Numbered from the stretch's first letter, positions 1 through 9,916 are shown. The stretch is DNA of 64,000 bases from Lautropia sp. (GCA_030532895.1 JAUNKF010000006.1:1-64000), one strand, 5' to 3'. The notes: a model not told the origin generated them from the letters alone. Numbers and translations are program-made.

Positions 1-231
1 ACGGGCCAGCAGGATGTCGACCTGGTCGTTCTGCATCGACTGGTTGTTCTGCGAATCGTTCATCAGCAGCTTGATGTCTTTCTGCTTGGCCGCGATCCCT
101 TCGAGCGACTTGCGCATCGTCGACATGAAGTTGTCATCATATTTGTAGATGGTGACACCCACACGATCGGCCGCCTGAGCAGAGGCAACCGTGACGGCCG
201 ACAACATGATGGCGAGAACCGACTTCTTCAT
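1..231 (-). CDS. mglB: Galactose/glucose-binding periplasmic protein, 5' part only
   Basis: Periplasmic substrate-binding component of the Mgl galactose/methyl-galactoside ABC transporter. Only the first 77 codons lie in the window, and the frame is open to the left edge. Residues 1-21 are a signal peptide ending ASAQAA. The mature start has [13 protein letters not shown], followed by [10 protein letters not shown] and a [10 protein letters not shown] segment, which matches E. coli MglB closely from memory of that sequence. The ATG at 229-231 is preceded by GGAG nine bases upstream (241-244). The gene is divergent from galTKM, so uptake and catabolism of galactose sit back to back. Confidence 0.93.
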   Translation of the reverse strand, partial: MKKSVLAIMLSAVTVASAQAADRVGVTIYKYDDNFMSTMRKSLEGIAAKQKDIKLLMNDSQNNQSMQNDQVDILLAR

Positions 232-605
232 TTACAAGATCTCCACATGGATAAAAATGGTTGAGCAACCAGCCAACAGCCAGGACATGCCTGAAGAAGG
301 CCCGCCACGACCAAGCTTGGCGGCGAGACTTGTTCAGATCCGCCCAACGACCTGCCGTCCATCACCTGATGATCGGCCGCCATTCTTTCACCTTTTTCAG
401 CCCGGGGCCCAGGTTCTGATCAGGTGGCTGAGATAAAATCATCATTTCCCCTCATCAAAAAAACAACAAGCTGCTTTCAGGCCCGCTGAATTGGCTGAAC
501 ACGGCCTGCCAATCGACAGCGCCACGGGGCAGCACCACAGGTGCACCGCCTGCGCAGCCCTGTTCCGACAATCCTTGAACAACCTTCTCATCAGGATGAG
601 CCTTC
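232..605. promoter_or_regulatory. Divergent mglB / galT control region
   Basis: This 374-base non-coding spacer separates mglB (leftward) from galT (rightward) and must hold both promoters. I see an inverted pair CACCTGAT (363-370) and ATCAGGTG (419-426), spaced like two half-sites, and a weak -10-like TAAAAT in the stretch before galT. No clean -35/-10 pair can be called. The inverted pair could be an operator, but an 8-base match can arise by chance. Confidence 0.4.
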
Positions 606-1639
606 ATGTTCGAGCCGACCGATCACCCGCATCGCCGTTACAACCCGCTGCTCGACAACTGGGTGCTGGTGTCCCCGCACCGGGCCAAGCGCCCCTGGCA
701 AGGCCAGGAAGAAAACCCCGACGATGGCAGCCGGCCCAGTCATGACCCGAACTGCTACCTGTGCCCCGGCAACCAGCGGATAGGCGGCGAAACAAACCCT
801 GCCTATGATAGTCCCTTCGTTTTTACGAATGATTTTCCGGCGCTGCTCGCCGATACCCCGGCCTACCGATCTGACGATCCTTTACTAAAAACCGAGGCCG
901 TCCGCGGCACGGGACGCGTCATCTGTTTCTCGCCCGATCACGGCAAGACGCTGCCGGAGCTGCCACTTGCTCAAATCACGGCCATCATCGACACCTGGAT
1001 CGGACAGCTTCAGGAACTCGGCAGCCGCTATCAGTGGGTGCAGATCTTCGAGAACAAGGGTAGTGCCATGGGCTGCTCGAACCCGCACCCACACGGCCAG
1101 ATCTGGGCAAGCGATTTCTTGCCTAACGAAGTGTCACAAGAAGACACCCATCAGCGGCGTTATTACCAGCAACATGGCCGCCCGATGTTGCTCGATTACG
1201 TGTCGCGCGAACTGCAGGACGGCAGCCGGATCGTGGTCGAGGGGGCCCACTGGCTGGCGGTCGTCCCGTACTGGGCCGTCTGGCCCTTCGAGACACTGCT
1301 GCTGCCGAAAACGGCGCTCCCGCGCCTGAGCCAAGCCTCTGCCGGACAGCGTGAGGATCTGGCCGTGGTGCTGAAAAAGCTCACGAGCCGCTATGACAAT
1401 CTGTTCCGGACGAGCTTTCCGTATACGATGGGCTGGCATGGCGCCCCCTTCATCCCTGGCGACCAGGGCCACTGGCAATGCCATGCGCATTTCTACCCAC
1501 CGCTCCTGCGCTCGGCCACCGTGCGCAAATTCATGGTCGGCTATGAGATGCTGGCCGAATCGCAGCGGGATCTGACGGCCGAACAGGCCGCCGAGCGGCT
1601 GCGCGCCCTTTCCGACATCCACTACCGCGAGGCAAGCCC

Positions 1640-1649
<10 letters not shown>
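606..1649 (+). CDS. galT: Galactose-1-phosphate uridylyltransferase
   Basis: Leloir pathway enzyme that transfers UMP from UDP-glucose to galactose-1-phosphate in the cytoplasm. The 347-residue length is normal for the HIT-superfamily GalT. Visible hallmarks are HPHRRYNPL near the N terminus, a CYLC zinc-type pair (C50, C53), and NPHPHGQ at residues 159-165, with His163 as the expected nucleotide-accepting histidine. Sequence identity to E. coli GalT is obvious along the whole length. AGGA lies about nine bases before the ATG. The 3' end overlaps galK by 10 bases, so galT, galK and galM form one operon. No galE is present in the window. Confidence 0.97.
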
Positions 1650-2859
<1,210 letters not shown>

Positions 2860-2863
<4 letters not shown>

Positions 2864-3975
2864 TCGCGCCGCCTGAGCTGCGCCTTTGCAACGAGGCTGG
2901 CCTCACGATCCGTGTCAACCCGCTGGGCGCCACCTGGACATCCTGCATCTTGCCCCTGCCCGATGGTGAGCGGCGCGAGCTGCTTCTGGGTAGCCGAGAC
3001 CTCGGTGCCATGCTGGCAGGCGGCAGCTACCTGGGCGCCACGGTCGGCCGTTACGCGGGCCGCATCGCCCAAGGCCGCTTCGGCCCCCACCAACTCGACA
3101 GGAATCAGCCTCCCCACTGCCTGCATGGCGGCAGCCAGGGCTTTTCCCGGCGGCTTTGGACACTGGTGTCAGCCGATGCGGGCGCGGCCGATGCAGGGCA
3201 GACCCAGGAGCCGATCCGGGACCGGACGCGGGGAGGAATCGGCAACGGGGCGGACGGCAGGATCGAGGGCGGGGTGGACGGTGACATCGACGAGCGCCCG
3301 AATGGCGGGATCAGGCGGGAGATCCGCCTGCGCCTGACCAGCCCGGATGGCGACCAGGGTTTTCCGGGTACGCTGCAAGCCGAGGTCAGCTTCCTGTTGG
3401 CGAATGACAACAGTGTCACGATCCGTTTCAGCGCCACCACCGATGCCCCGACCCCCTGCAACCTCACCTCACACACCTACTTCAACCTCAATGGCGGCAA
3501 CCGGGATGATGGCCTGTCGCAAAGCCTCAAACTAGCCGCCACCCATTATCAGCCCGTGATGGCGGACGGCCTGCCCGATGGGCCACCACGCCCGGTGGCC
3601 AGCACCGGTTTCGACTTCCAAAGGCTGAAGCGGCTCGATCAGGATTTTCTCCAAGATGAAGCCCAGCAGCGCGTGGGGGGCTATGACCACAGTTTCCTGC
3701 TCGATGCGCCCGGCATGCTGCAACCAGCGGCCGAGTTGCGCGCCTCGGACGGCCAGGTCAATCTGCTGATCTTCAGCGACCAGCCCGCCCTGCACCTGTA
3801 CACAGGCCAGTATCTCGGCGGCACCGCCAAGCGGGACGGCAGTCCCTACCTGCCTCTGGCCGGCATCGCACTGGAGAGCCAATACCCACCCGACAGCCCC
3901 AGCCGGGGTGAAGCGATTCTGCTGCCGGGGCAAACCTACCACCACCAGATCCGCTACCAGTTCCGGACGCCATGA
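2860..3975 (+). CDS. galM: Aldose 1-epimerase (mutarotase) with a Gly/Asp-rich insertion
   Basis: Interconverts alpha and beta anomers of galactose, feeding GalK. Family landmarks are [20 protein letters not shown] with the conserved histidine, YDHSF, and [17 protein letters not shown] with the catalytic glutamate. The ATG overlaps the galK stop (ATGA), showing translational coupling. Between roughly residues 105 and 150 there is a low-complexity segment rich in Gly, Asp, Arg and Ile (about 3190-3320). I do not recognise it in other GalM proteins. It interrupts a beta-sandwich scaffold where a surface loop would be, so activity is probably kept. Confidence 0.93.
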
Positions 3976-4039
3976 ACGTCCGAAGGCATGTCCGGCTAGA
4001 ATGCCGGGATACAGGTCTTGTCACGGAGAACGCCACCCC

Positions 4040-4630
4040 ATGAGCAAACGCCCCCTGATCGTTGGACTGGGCGGTTCGATTCGAGCCAATTCCATCACGG
4101 AGCGCGCCCTTCGCGTCGCACTCGAACACGCGGGCCGTCTGGGTTGCCGAACCAAGCTGATCGGCAATGCCGAGTTGCCGCTGGAGCTGTACGATCCGGG
4201 CACCACCAGCTTCAGCGATCGGGCCAACGTCCTGATCGAGAGCATCCGCGAAGCTGATGGCATCATTTTTGGCACCCCCTCCTATCATGGGGGCGTCTCA
4301 GGCCACGTGAAGAACGCCATCGACTTCATCGAGGCGCTCCGCACTGACGAGCGCCCCTATCTGCAAGGCCGTGCGGTCGGCGTCATCGTCTGCGCCGATG
4401 GCATGCAGGCGATGGGGTCCACCATCAGCTCACTACGTGACATCATCCACTCGCTGCGCGGCTGGCCCACCCCCTACAGCGCAGCATTGCACACCTTGCG
4501 CCATCCCTTCGGTGCCGATGGGCAGGAAGCCGACCCGGCCGCCCTGCGCGCCTGCCAGGCAGTGGCCGACGAGGTGGTCGAGTTCGTGCGGATGCGGGTA
4601 CTGTCGGCGGCCAGCATGCCACGGCACTGA
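4040..4630 (+). CDS. NADPH-dependent FMN reductase family protein
   Basis: A flavodoxin-like flavin reductase (NADPH_dep_FMN_red family, 196 residues). It would use NAD(P)H to reduce FMN or a bound flavin's substrate in the cytoplasm; the physiological acceptor cannot be told. The N-terminal phosphate-binding loop reads GLGGSIRANSIT, and the mid-protein TPSYHGGVSGHVKNAIDF is the typical flavin-ring loop (SSE/SAR-like proteins). The start at 4040 is chosen because GGAGAA lies nine bases upstream; the longer open frame back to 3908 overlaps galM and has no support. It is 65 bases after galM and may be read through from the gal operon, but no functional link is evident. Confidence 0.88.
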   Translation: MSKRPLIVGLGGSIRANSITERALRVALEHAGRLGCRTKLIGNAELPLELYDPGTTSFSDRANVLIESIREADGIIFGTPSYHGGVSGHVKNAIDFIEALRTDERPYLQGRAVGVIVCADGMQAMGSTISSLRDIIHSLRGWPTPYSAALHTLRHPFGADGQEADPAALRACQAVADEVVEFVRMRVLSAASMPRH

Positions 4631-4675
4631 AACCCGACGCCCCCGAAACCGCCGTCCCAACCCTTGGCGTCCGGT

Positions 4676-4978
4676 GCGTGTCATGCAATCGCAGCGCCCT
4701 CATTCAGGGAACAGGCTGCCTTGACAGGGACAGTGACACGGCTCAGGTCGACACAGGGCCGAAACGCTGCACGATGCGCAGCCCCCGTCCATCGGGTCAA
4801 GGATGCCGCATGTCCGGTCATTGACAAAAAAGCCACTGACTGTATATTTCGCGCTCTTGGCTGTAAAAGATGCAGGCTGCCGGCTTGAGTGTCCTCATCA
4901 GCTGCCAGCGCGTGTCATGCAACGGTGCATCGCCACGCGCCCAGCCTCCTGGGGCGTTCATCACGGCACCAGGGCCGA
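4676..4978. repeat. Candidate dispersed intergenic repeat, two degenerate copies
   Basis: CCAGCGCGTGTCATGCA at 4905-4921 recurs exactly at 38700-38716. In both places a small CCCA/TGGG hairpin follows, and then GCACCAGGGCC(C)GA at 44-47 bases (4966-4978 here). A weaker copy starts at 4676 (GCGTGTCATGCA), with a CCCT/AGGG hairpin and ACACAGGGCCGA further on. The element looks like a small structured intergenic repeat. Its nature is inferred. Confidence 0.35.
4821..4848 (+). promoter_or_regulatory. Sigma-70-like promoter for nspC
   Basis: TTGACA (4821-4826), 16 bases, then TATATT (4843-4848): a perfect -35 and a five-of-six -10 box. Transcription from about 4855 would leave a leader of some 330 bases before nspC, long enough to hold control elements. 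Confidence 0.6.
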
Positions 4979-5187
4979 CATGACCAGCAGCCAGCCTGTC
5001 GGCCGTTTTCTCGACCTTGGCGTGCACCATTGCCCTTGTTCGTCCCGACGACAGCCCACGGAACGGGCATGACACGCCCTGACCCCCGTGAACGGCCGCG
5101 GCAAGCCGCCCGTCCACGATCCCCTCTCTCGCCCACCACCTGCCTGATGGCAGGCCCAACCCGCGTGCCAGGCCGATCCTTATCGAC

Positions 5188-6288
5188 ATGTCCATACAAA
5201 CCCCCTGCTATCTGATCGACGAATCCAGACTGCTTCGCAACCTGGAGACCATTGCCCGCTTGCGCGAGCGCTCGGGCGCCAAGGCATTGCTGGCGCTGAA
5301 GTGCTTCGCCAGCTGGTCGGTCTTTCCGCTGATGCGCCAGTATCTGGACGGCACCACGTCCTCGTCGCTGAACGAGGTTCGTCTCGGTCACGAGAAGTTT
5401 GGGGGAGAAACCCACGGCTACAGTGTGGCCTGGGCGGCCCACGAGATCGAGGAAGCCGCGGGCTACGCCGACAAGCTGATCTTCAACTCGATCAGCCAGC
5501 TCGACCATCTGGGCGAATGTTGTGGCGACAAGCCGCTGGGGTTGCGCCTGAATCCCGGTATCAGCAATTCCCCCTACCTGCTGGCCGACCCGGCCCGCCC
5601 GCACAGCCGCTTGGGCGAATCCGACCCCGAGGTCGTCGCCCGAGCGATGGATCGGATCTCGGGCGTGATGATCCACAACAACTGCGAAAACCGTAGCGCC
5701 GGCCACTTCTCCGAGATGCTCACGCAGATCGAGGATCGCTTCGGCCCGCTCTTGAAGCAGCTCGACTGGGTGAGCCTGGGTGGCGGCATCCATTTCACCG
5801 CCCCTGACTACCCGCTCGATGAGCTGGCCGACCGGCTGCATGCCTTCTCCGAACGGATGGGCGTGCAGGTGTACCTGGAACCTGGTGAGGCTGCCGTCAC
5901 GGGCAGTGCCACGCTTGAGGTATCGGTACTCGACATCCTTGAACGGGGGAAATCCATCGCCATCATCGATGCATCGATCGAAGCCCACATGCTGGATTTG
6001 CTCACCTATCAGCTGCCGGCCAGAGTCGAGCCGAACCGGGGCGAGCACCGCTATCAGCTGTGCGGCAACACCTGCCTGGCTGGCGACATCTTCGGTGAGT
6101 TCGCCTTCGAGCAGCCCTTGAAGATCGGCGACCGCCTCTCGCTCGAAGACGCGGCCGGTTACACGATGGTCAAGAAAAACTGGTTCAATGGCGTGAAAAT
6201 GCCCGGCATCGCCGTTCGACGCCTGAATGGCCGGATCGAGATGCAACGCCAGTTCGGCTACGACGAATACCGTGACAGCCTGTCCTGA
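5188..6288 (+). CDS. nspC: Carboxynorspermidine/carboxyspermidine decarboxylase
   Basis: PLP-dependent decarboxylase that makes norspermidine or spermidine from the carboxylated precursor. It is a fold-III (alanine-racemase-like) enzyme. The PLP lysine is K38 in LLALKCFASW, followed by TSSSLNEVRLG. LGGGIHFT lies in the middle, YLEPGEA is the phosphate/substrate loop, and CGNTCLAGD carries the C-terminal active-site cysteine. Length (366) is normal. Together with the next gene this is the alternative polyamine route via aspartate semialdehyde, instead of decarboxylated S-adenosylmethionine. The ATG at 5188 has only a weak ribosome site. Confidence 0.93.
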   Translation: MSIQTPCYLIDESRLLRNLETIARLRERSGAKALLALKCFASWSVFPLMRQYLDGTTSSSLNEVRLGHEKFGGETHGYSVAWAAHEIEEAAGYADKLIFNSISQLDHLGECCGDKPLGLRLNPGISNSPYLLADPARPHSRLGESDPEVVARAMDRISGVMIHNNCENRSAGHFSEMLTQIEDRFGPLLKQLDWVSLGGGIHFTAPDYPLDELADRLHAFSERMGVQVYLEPGEAAVTGSATLEVSVLDILERGKSIAIIDASIEAHMLDLLTYQLPARVEPNRGEHRYQLCGNTCLAGDIFGEFAFEQPLKIGDRLSLEDAAGYTMVKKNWFNGVKMPGIAVRRLNGRIEMQRQFGYDEYRDSLS

Positions 6289-6392
6289 GCGCGCTGCGCC
6301 CGGCCAGGTCGCCCCCCCTTTTTTCCTCTCTTTCCCGGCCATTTTTTGGCTTCTGTTCAACTTCAACCCCCATCAGCACACGGAATCGTGAC

Positions 6393-7661
6393 ATGAAAAA
6401 AAATGTCCTGATCATTGGCGCCGGCGGTGTCGGTCATGTGGTTGCCCACAAGCTCGCTCAGAACAACAGCAAACTGGGGTCGCTCCATCTGGCGTCCCGG
6501 TCGCTGGCCAAGTGTCAGCAGATCATCGACAGCATCCATGCCAAAGGCAGTCTGCAAGTCCCTGGCACCCTCGAAGCCCATCAACTGGACGCCACCGACT
6601 CGGACGCCACCCGTGAGCTGATCCGCCGCATCAAGGCCGACATCGTCGTCAATGTCGGTTCGGCCTTCGTCAACATGCCGGTGTTGCGGGCCTGCCTCGA
6701 CACCGGGGCCGCCTACCTCGACACCGCCATTCATGAAGACCCGGCCAAGATCTGTGAACAGCCTCCGTGGTATGCCAACTATGAATGGAAGCACCGGGAA
6801 GAGGCAGAAAAGAAAGGGGTTACCGCCATTCTGGGCATCGGATTCGATCCGGGCGTCGTCAACGCCTATGCCGCCATGGCAAAACATCACTGGTTCGACA
6901 GCATCGACTCCCTCGACATCATTGATGTGAATGCCGGCAGTCATGGCCGCTATTTCGCCACCAATTTCAACCCGGAAATCAATTTCCGGGAGTTCACGGG
7001 CCAAGCGTGGACATGGCAAAACCGTCAATGGGTATCGAACAAGATGTTCGAGGTGCGCCGCACCGATGTGCTGCCCGTCGTCGGTGAGCAGAGTACCTAC
7101 CTCACCGGCCATGACGAGATCCACTCACTGTCACAGCTGCTCGACATCCCGACGATCCGCTTCTGGATGGGCTTCGGTGAGCACTACATCAACGTGTTCA
7201 CCGTGTTGAAGTCGCTGGGCCTCTTGTCGGAGCAGCCGGTGCGACTCGACAACGGCCAGTCGGTGGTGCCGCTGCAGGTGGTCAAGGCGGTGCTCCCCGA
7301 CCCTGCCTCGCTTGCCCCCGACTATACGGGCAAGACCTGCATCGGCACGCTGCTCAAAGGCCAGAAGGATGGCAAGGATCGCGAGATCTTCATCTACAAC
7401 ATCTGCGACCATGCTGAAACCTACGAGGAAATCGGCAGTCAGGCCATTTCCTATACGGCCGGGGTGCCGGCCGCTGCGGCTGCCCTCCTGATCGCCGAGG
7501 GCACCTGGGACGTGAAGAAGATGGCCAACGTCGAAGAGCTGCCTCCGATCCCGCTGCTGGCCCTGCAGGCAGGCATGGGTCTGACGACACGCGTGAAGGA
7601 AGGCGACACCGACCTCTCCTTCGACGAAACGCCCGAAATCAGGGCTGCCACGAGCCGATAA
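6393..7661 (+). CDS. Carboxynorspermidine dehydrogenase (saccharopine dehydrogenase family)
   Basis: Catalyses NAD(P)H-dependent condensation of a diamine with aspartate semialdehyde to carboxy(nor)spermidine, the step before NspC. The protein begins with a Rossmann loop, IIGAGGVGHVVAHKLA. It keeps the family pattern of DTAIHEDP, ILGIGFDPGVVNAYA and a long C-terminal dimerisation domain (422 residues). The order nspC then dehydrogenase is the reverse of Vibrio but the pairing is the same. It lies 104 bases after nspC, so it is probably cotranscribed, and the bidirectional terminator at 7751 ends the unit. Whether the product is spermidine or norspermidine cannot be read from sequence. Confidence 0.92.
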   Translation: MKKNVLIIGAGGVGHVVAHKLAQNNSKLGSLHLASRSLAKCQQIIDSIHAKGSLQVPGTLEAHQLDATDSDATRELIRRIKADIVVNVGSAFVNMPVLRACLDTGAAYLDTAIHEDPAKICEQPPWYANYEWKHREEAEKKGVTAILGIGFDPGVVNAYAAMAKHHWFDSIDSLDIIDVNAGSHGRYFATNFNPEINFREFTGQAWTWQNRQWVSNKMFEVRRTDVLPVVGEQSTYLTGHDEIHSLSQLLDIPTIRFWMGFGEHYINVFTVLKSLGLLSEQPVRLDNGQSVVPLQVVKAVLPDPASLAPDYTGKTCIGTLLKGQKDGKDREIFIYNICDHAETYEEIGSQAISYTAGVPAAAAALLIAEGTWDVKKMANVEELPPIPLLALQAGMGLTTRVKEGDTDLSFDETPEIRAATSR

Positions 7662-7750
7662 AGCCGATAAGACAGGCGCCCAAAACGACCACGGCTTCAC
7701 TGCTGCACCTGCCTGCCAGACCGCTGACACGGCGGGCGCAGGCATGGTGC

Positions 7751-7795
7751 AAAAAAAGACCGCCCAACACGTCAGATGTGAGGGCGGTCTTTTTT
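7751..7795. terminator. Bidirectional rho-independent terminator
   Basis: GACCGCCC (7758-7765) pairs with GGGCGGTC (7782-7789). The stem is flanked by A7 on the left and T6 on the right, so it works in both directions. It separates the rightward polyamine genes from the leftward yceI genes. Confidence 0.92.
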
Positions 7796-7811
7796 GATGG
7801 GCAGGAACGCG

Positions 7812-8390
7812 TTATTCCACCGAGGCTTCCAGCGAGATCTGGATCAGCACGTCGTCACCCACCACCGGTGCAAACTTGCCGGCATTGAACTCGGAGCGCT
7901 TGATCGAGACGTGTGCGTTGGCGCCGATCGTGTCCTTGCGCTTCATCGGATGCTCCTTCTGCGAGAAGGACACGATTTCCAGCGTGACGGGCTTCGTCAC
8001 GTCCTTGATCGTCAGGTCACCCTCGACGGCCACCGGCTTGTCACCATCGAATTTGACGCTGGTCGATTTGAACTTGGCTTTCGGGAACTTGGCCACATCG
8101 AAGAAATCGGCGCTCTTGATGTGCTCATCGAACTTCTCCGAGCCGGTGGCAACCGATGCCATGTCGATTTCGATCTCGACAGCCCCGGTCTTGGCAGCCG
8201 GGTCGAACACCACCTTGCCGCTGGTGTTGTTGAAACGGCTCTGCTGCACCGACAGCCCGAGGTGGTTGTACGAGAACTGCGGGAAGGTATGCGTCGGGTC
8301 GATCACATAGGTTTTGGGGGCAGCCAGTGCCGGCACGGAAAACGCAGCCAGCAACACCGATGCCGCAGACAGTTTGATGAGATTCTTCAT
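7812..8390 (-). CDS. YceI family periplasmic protein (copy 1)
   Basis: Secreted lipocalin-like protein of the YceI family, which binds polyisoprenoid molecules in an eight-stranded barrel. Its cell role is not settled. Residues 1-23 are a signal peptide ending PALAA. The mature protein starts with the family motif YVIDPTHTFPQFSYNHLG, and DLTIKDVTKPVTLEI is the other conserved stretch. Length (192) is normal. It follows a second yceI and a cytochrome b561 gene on the same strand, matching the b561-yceI pairing of E. coli (yceJ-yceI). Confidence 0.92.
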   Translation of the reverse strand: MKNLIKLSAASVLLAAFSVPALAAPKTYVIDPTHTFPQFSYNHLGLSVQQSRFNNTSGKVVFDPAAKTGAVEIEIDMASVATGSEKFDEHIKSADFFDVAKFPKAKFKSTSVKFDGDKPVAVEGDLTIKDVTKPVTLEIVSFSQKEHPMKRKDTIGANAHVSIKRSEFNAGKFAPVVGDDVLIQISLEASVE

Positions 8391-8525
8391 GGTTTACCCA
8401 CTCCTTGGTGCTTGAATCAGTTTCTGCGCTTGCTTGACCCCCACCGACCGGCGCAGTCCTTTGAATCGGTGGGGTTTTGACGAGTCGCGCGATGAAAGCA
8501 CTTCCATTCATCACGCGTCAGACAT

Positions 8526-9095
8526 TCACTGGGCAGGCGTCACCGCCAGCTCGAAATCGATCACGACATCATTGGCCACGATGTCGAACGACGACCAGTC
8601 GCCTTCACCGATCGAGTAATCCCCCCGCTTGATGGTGAACGAACCGGTAAAGACGCCCTGATCCCCCTCGGCCTTGAAACTGGCCGGAAAGCTGACATCC
8701 CGGTCGGTTCCCTTGATCGACAGCTTGCCGGCGATCTCGTACTGGTCACCGCCCGCGGCCTTGATGCTGCTGGCCACGAAGCGAGCCTTCGGATAATCGG
8801 GCACGTTGAACCAGGGCTTCGTCACGACCTCGGTATCGGCATCCGGCGATCCGGTGTCGATACTGGCCAGATCCACTTCCAGGCTCGCCTTGGCACTCTC
8901 CGGCTTGGCCGGATCGAAACTCAGGTCAGCCGCGAAGGTTTTGAAATGGCCATCGAGCTTCACGCCCATCTGCTCATATTTGAAGCTCACCTTGCTCTTG
9001 TCGGCCTGCAGCTGGGAAAACTCGGCCGCACTGGCGTGCATGGTCACCAGTGGCAGCGCAGCTGCCACGATCAGGGAGGAAAAAACGGTTTTCAT
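8526..9095 (-). CDS. YceI family periplasmic protein (copy 2)
   Basis: A second YceI-like protein (189 residues). The signal peptide spans about residues 1-23, ending ASAAE. The N-terminal motif is divergent (ADKSKVSFKYEQMGVKLDG), while the middle keeps KLSIKGTDRDVSFPASF. It is clearly not a recent duplicate of the neighbour at 7812-8390, so the two probably bind different ligands. GGAA lies upstream of the ATG at moderate distance. It sits between cytochrome b561 and the other yceI, 135-211 bases apart, so a single transcript is likely but not tightly coupled. Confidence 0.9.
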   Translation of the reverse strand: MKTVFSSLIVAAALPLVTMHASAAEFSQLQADKSKVSFKYEQMGVKLDGHFKTFAADLSFDPAKPESAKASLEVDLASIDTGSPDADTEVVTKPWFNVPDYPKARFVASSIKAAGGDQYEIAGKLSIKGTDRDVSFPASFKAEGDQGVFTGSFTIKRGDYSIGEGDWSSFDIVANDVVIDFELAVTPAQ

Positions 9096-9306
9096 ATCGG
9101 CATCATTCCTTCAATTTTTGAGTCATCCCGTTCGCGCCGGCTCATCCGGCAACCCTTGTGCACCAGATGCGCGGCGAAGCCGGCAAAATGCGCGAGGCAA
9201 CGACGGAACGACCATCACAACGATCAGGCGTCGACGACTGCCGTGCGGCTGGGCAACCAGGCACGAGCATGCGAAGCCACACAGCGTGCACACGGCACCA
9301 TACGCC

Positions 9307-9873
9307 TCATTTGAGGGCGGCGAGCGGCAGCATCCGGTAGAGCAGGCCGTCCTTCTTGCCAAACTGGTGATGCAAGGCGGCCAGCACATGCCCCACCACG
9401 GTGACGATCATCAACACGTTGAGCATGAAATGCGCATTCTGCATCACCTCAGCCAACGCCTTGTCACGCGCCACCAGATCAGGCAGCGGCAATACACCGA
9501 ACCACACCGTCTGAAAGCCCATCGCCGAACTCATCAACCAGCCGGACAGAGGAATCAGCAGCATCAACGCGTAGAGGGCAAAATGCCCGGCATGCGCAAG
9601 CCACTGCATCGGCTTAGACATGCCGGCCGGCAAAGCTGGCGGCGGATTCAGCAAACGCCACACGATCCGCAGCAGCACCAGCAGAAACACCGTCACCCCC
9701 GCCCATTTGTGCCAGGAAAAGACCTTCAGCTTGAAAGGCGACAGCGACAAGCCCGTCATGTAAAAACCGAGACCCACCATGCCGAACAACATCACGGCAA
9801 TCACCCAATGCAAGGCGATGGCAGGCGAGGAATAACGAATGTCAGTATTCATGGGAGACTGTTTGTCTAGCAT
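9307..9873 (-). CDS. Cytochrome b561 family membrane protein
   Basis: Four-helix, di-heme inner-membrane cytochrome that would pass electrons between the quinone pool and a periplasmic partner. Histidines lie in the first helix (ALHWVIAVM), helix 2 (FSWHKWAGV), helix 3 (LAHAGHFALYALML) and helix 4 (NAHFMLNVLMIVTVVGHVLAA), the usual heme-ligand layout. The ATG at 9871-9873 and an in-frame ATG at 9850-9852 are both possible. The second is slightly preferred by where homologues start, because the twin palindrome at 9875-9916 would then be fully upstream. Neither has a good ribosome site. It heads the b561-yceI-yceI cluster. Confidence 0.9.
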   Translation of the reverse strand: MLDKQSPMNTDIRYSSPAIALHWVIAVMLFGMVGLGFYMTGLSLSPFKLKVFSWHKWAGVTVFLLVLLRIVWRLLNPPPALPAGMSKPMQWLAHAGHFALYALMLLIPLSGWLMSSAMGFQTVWFGVLPLPDLVARDKALAEVMQNAHFMLNVLMIVTVVGHVLAALHHQFGKKDGLLYRMLPLAALK

Positions 9874-9874
9874 C

Positions 9875-9916
9875 GGTTGACAACTTTAACCCAGAAGTTC
9901 ACCCAAGTTGTCAACC
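9875..9916. promoter_or_regulatory. Twin GTTG-N-CAAC palindromes before cytochrome b561
   Basis: GGTTGACAACTT (9875-9886) and AAGTTGTCAACC (9905-9916) are perfect inverted copies of each other. Each contains its own small palindrome, GTTG-A/T-CAAC. Their centres are 30 bases apart, about three helical turns, a layout typical of paired repressor sites. The regulator is unknown. Confidence 0.6.

Larger units (their letters stand above)
4631..5187. other. Non-coding spacer before the polyamine genes
   Basis: 557 bases with no credible gene; the open frames here have no family resemblance or ribosome site. It contains a strong sigma-70-type promoter (4821-4848), which would give nspC a leader of about 330 nucleotides. 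It also holds two copies of a short box (GCGTGTCATGCA at 4676-4687 and 4910-4921), the second inside a 17-base match to the spacer at 38700. Confidence 0.5.

Noticed and set aside
7794-9870. Long plus-strand open frames opposite yceI and cytochrome b561
   Set aside because: The minus-strand products have signal peptides and clear family motifs; the plus-strand frames are composition shadows.
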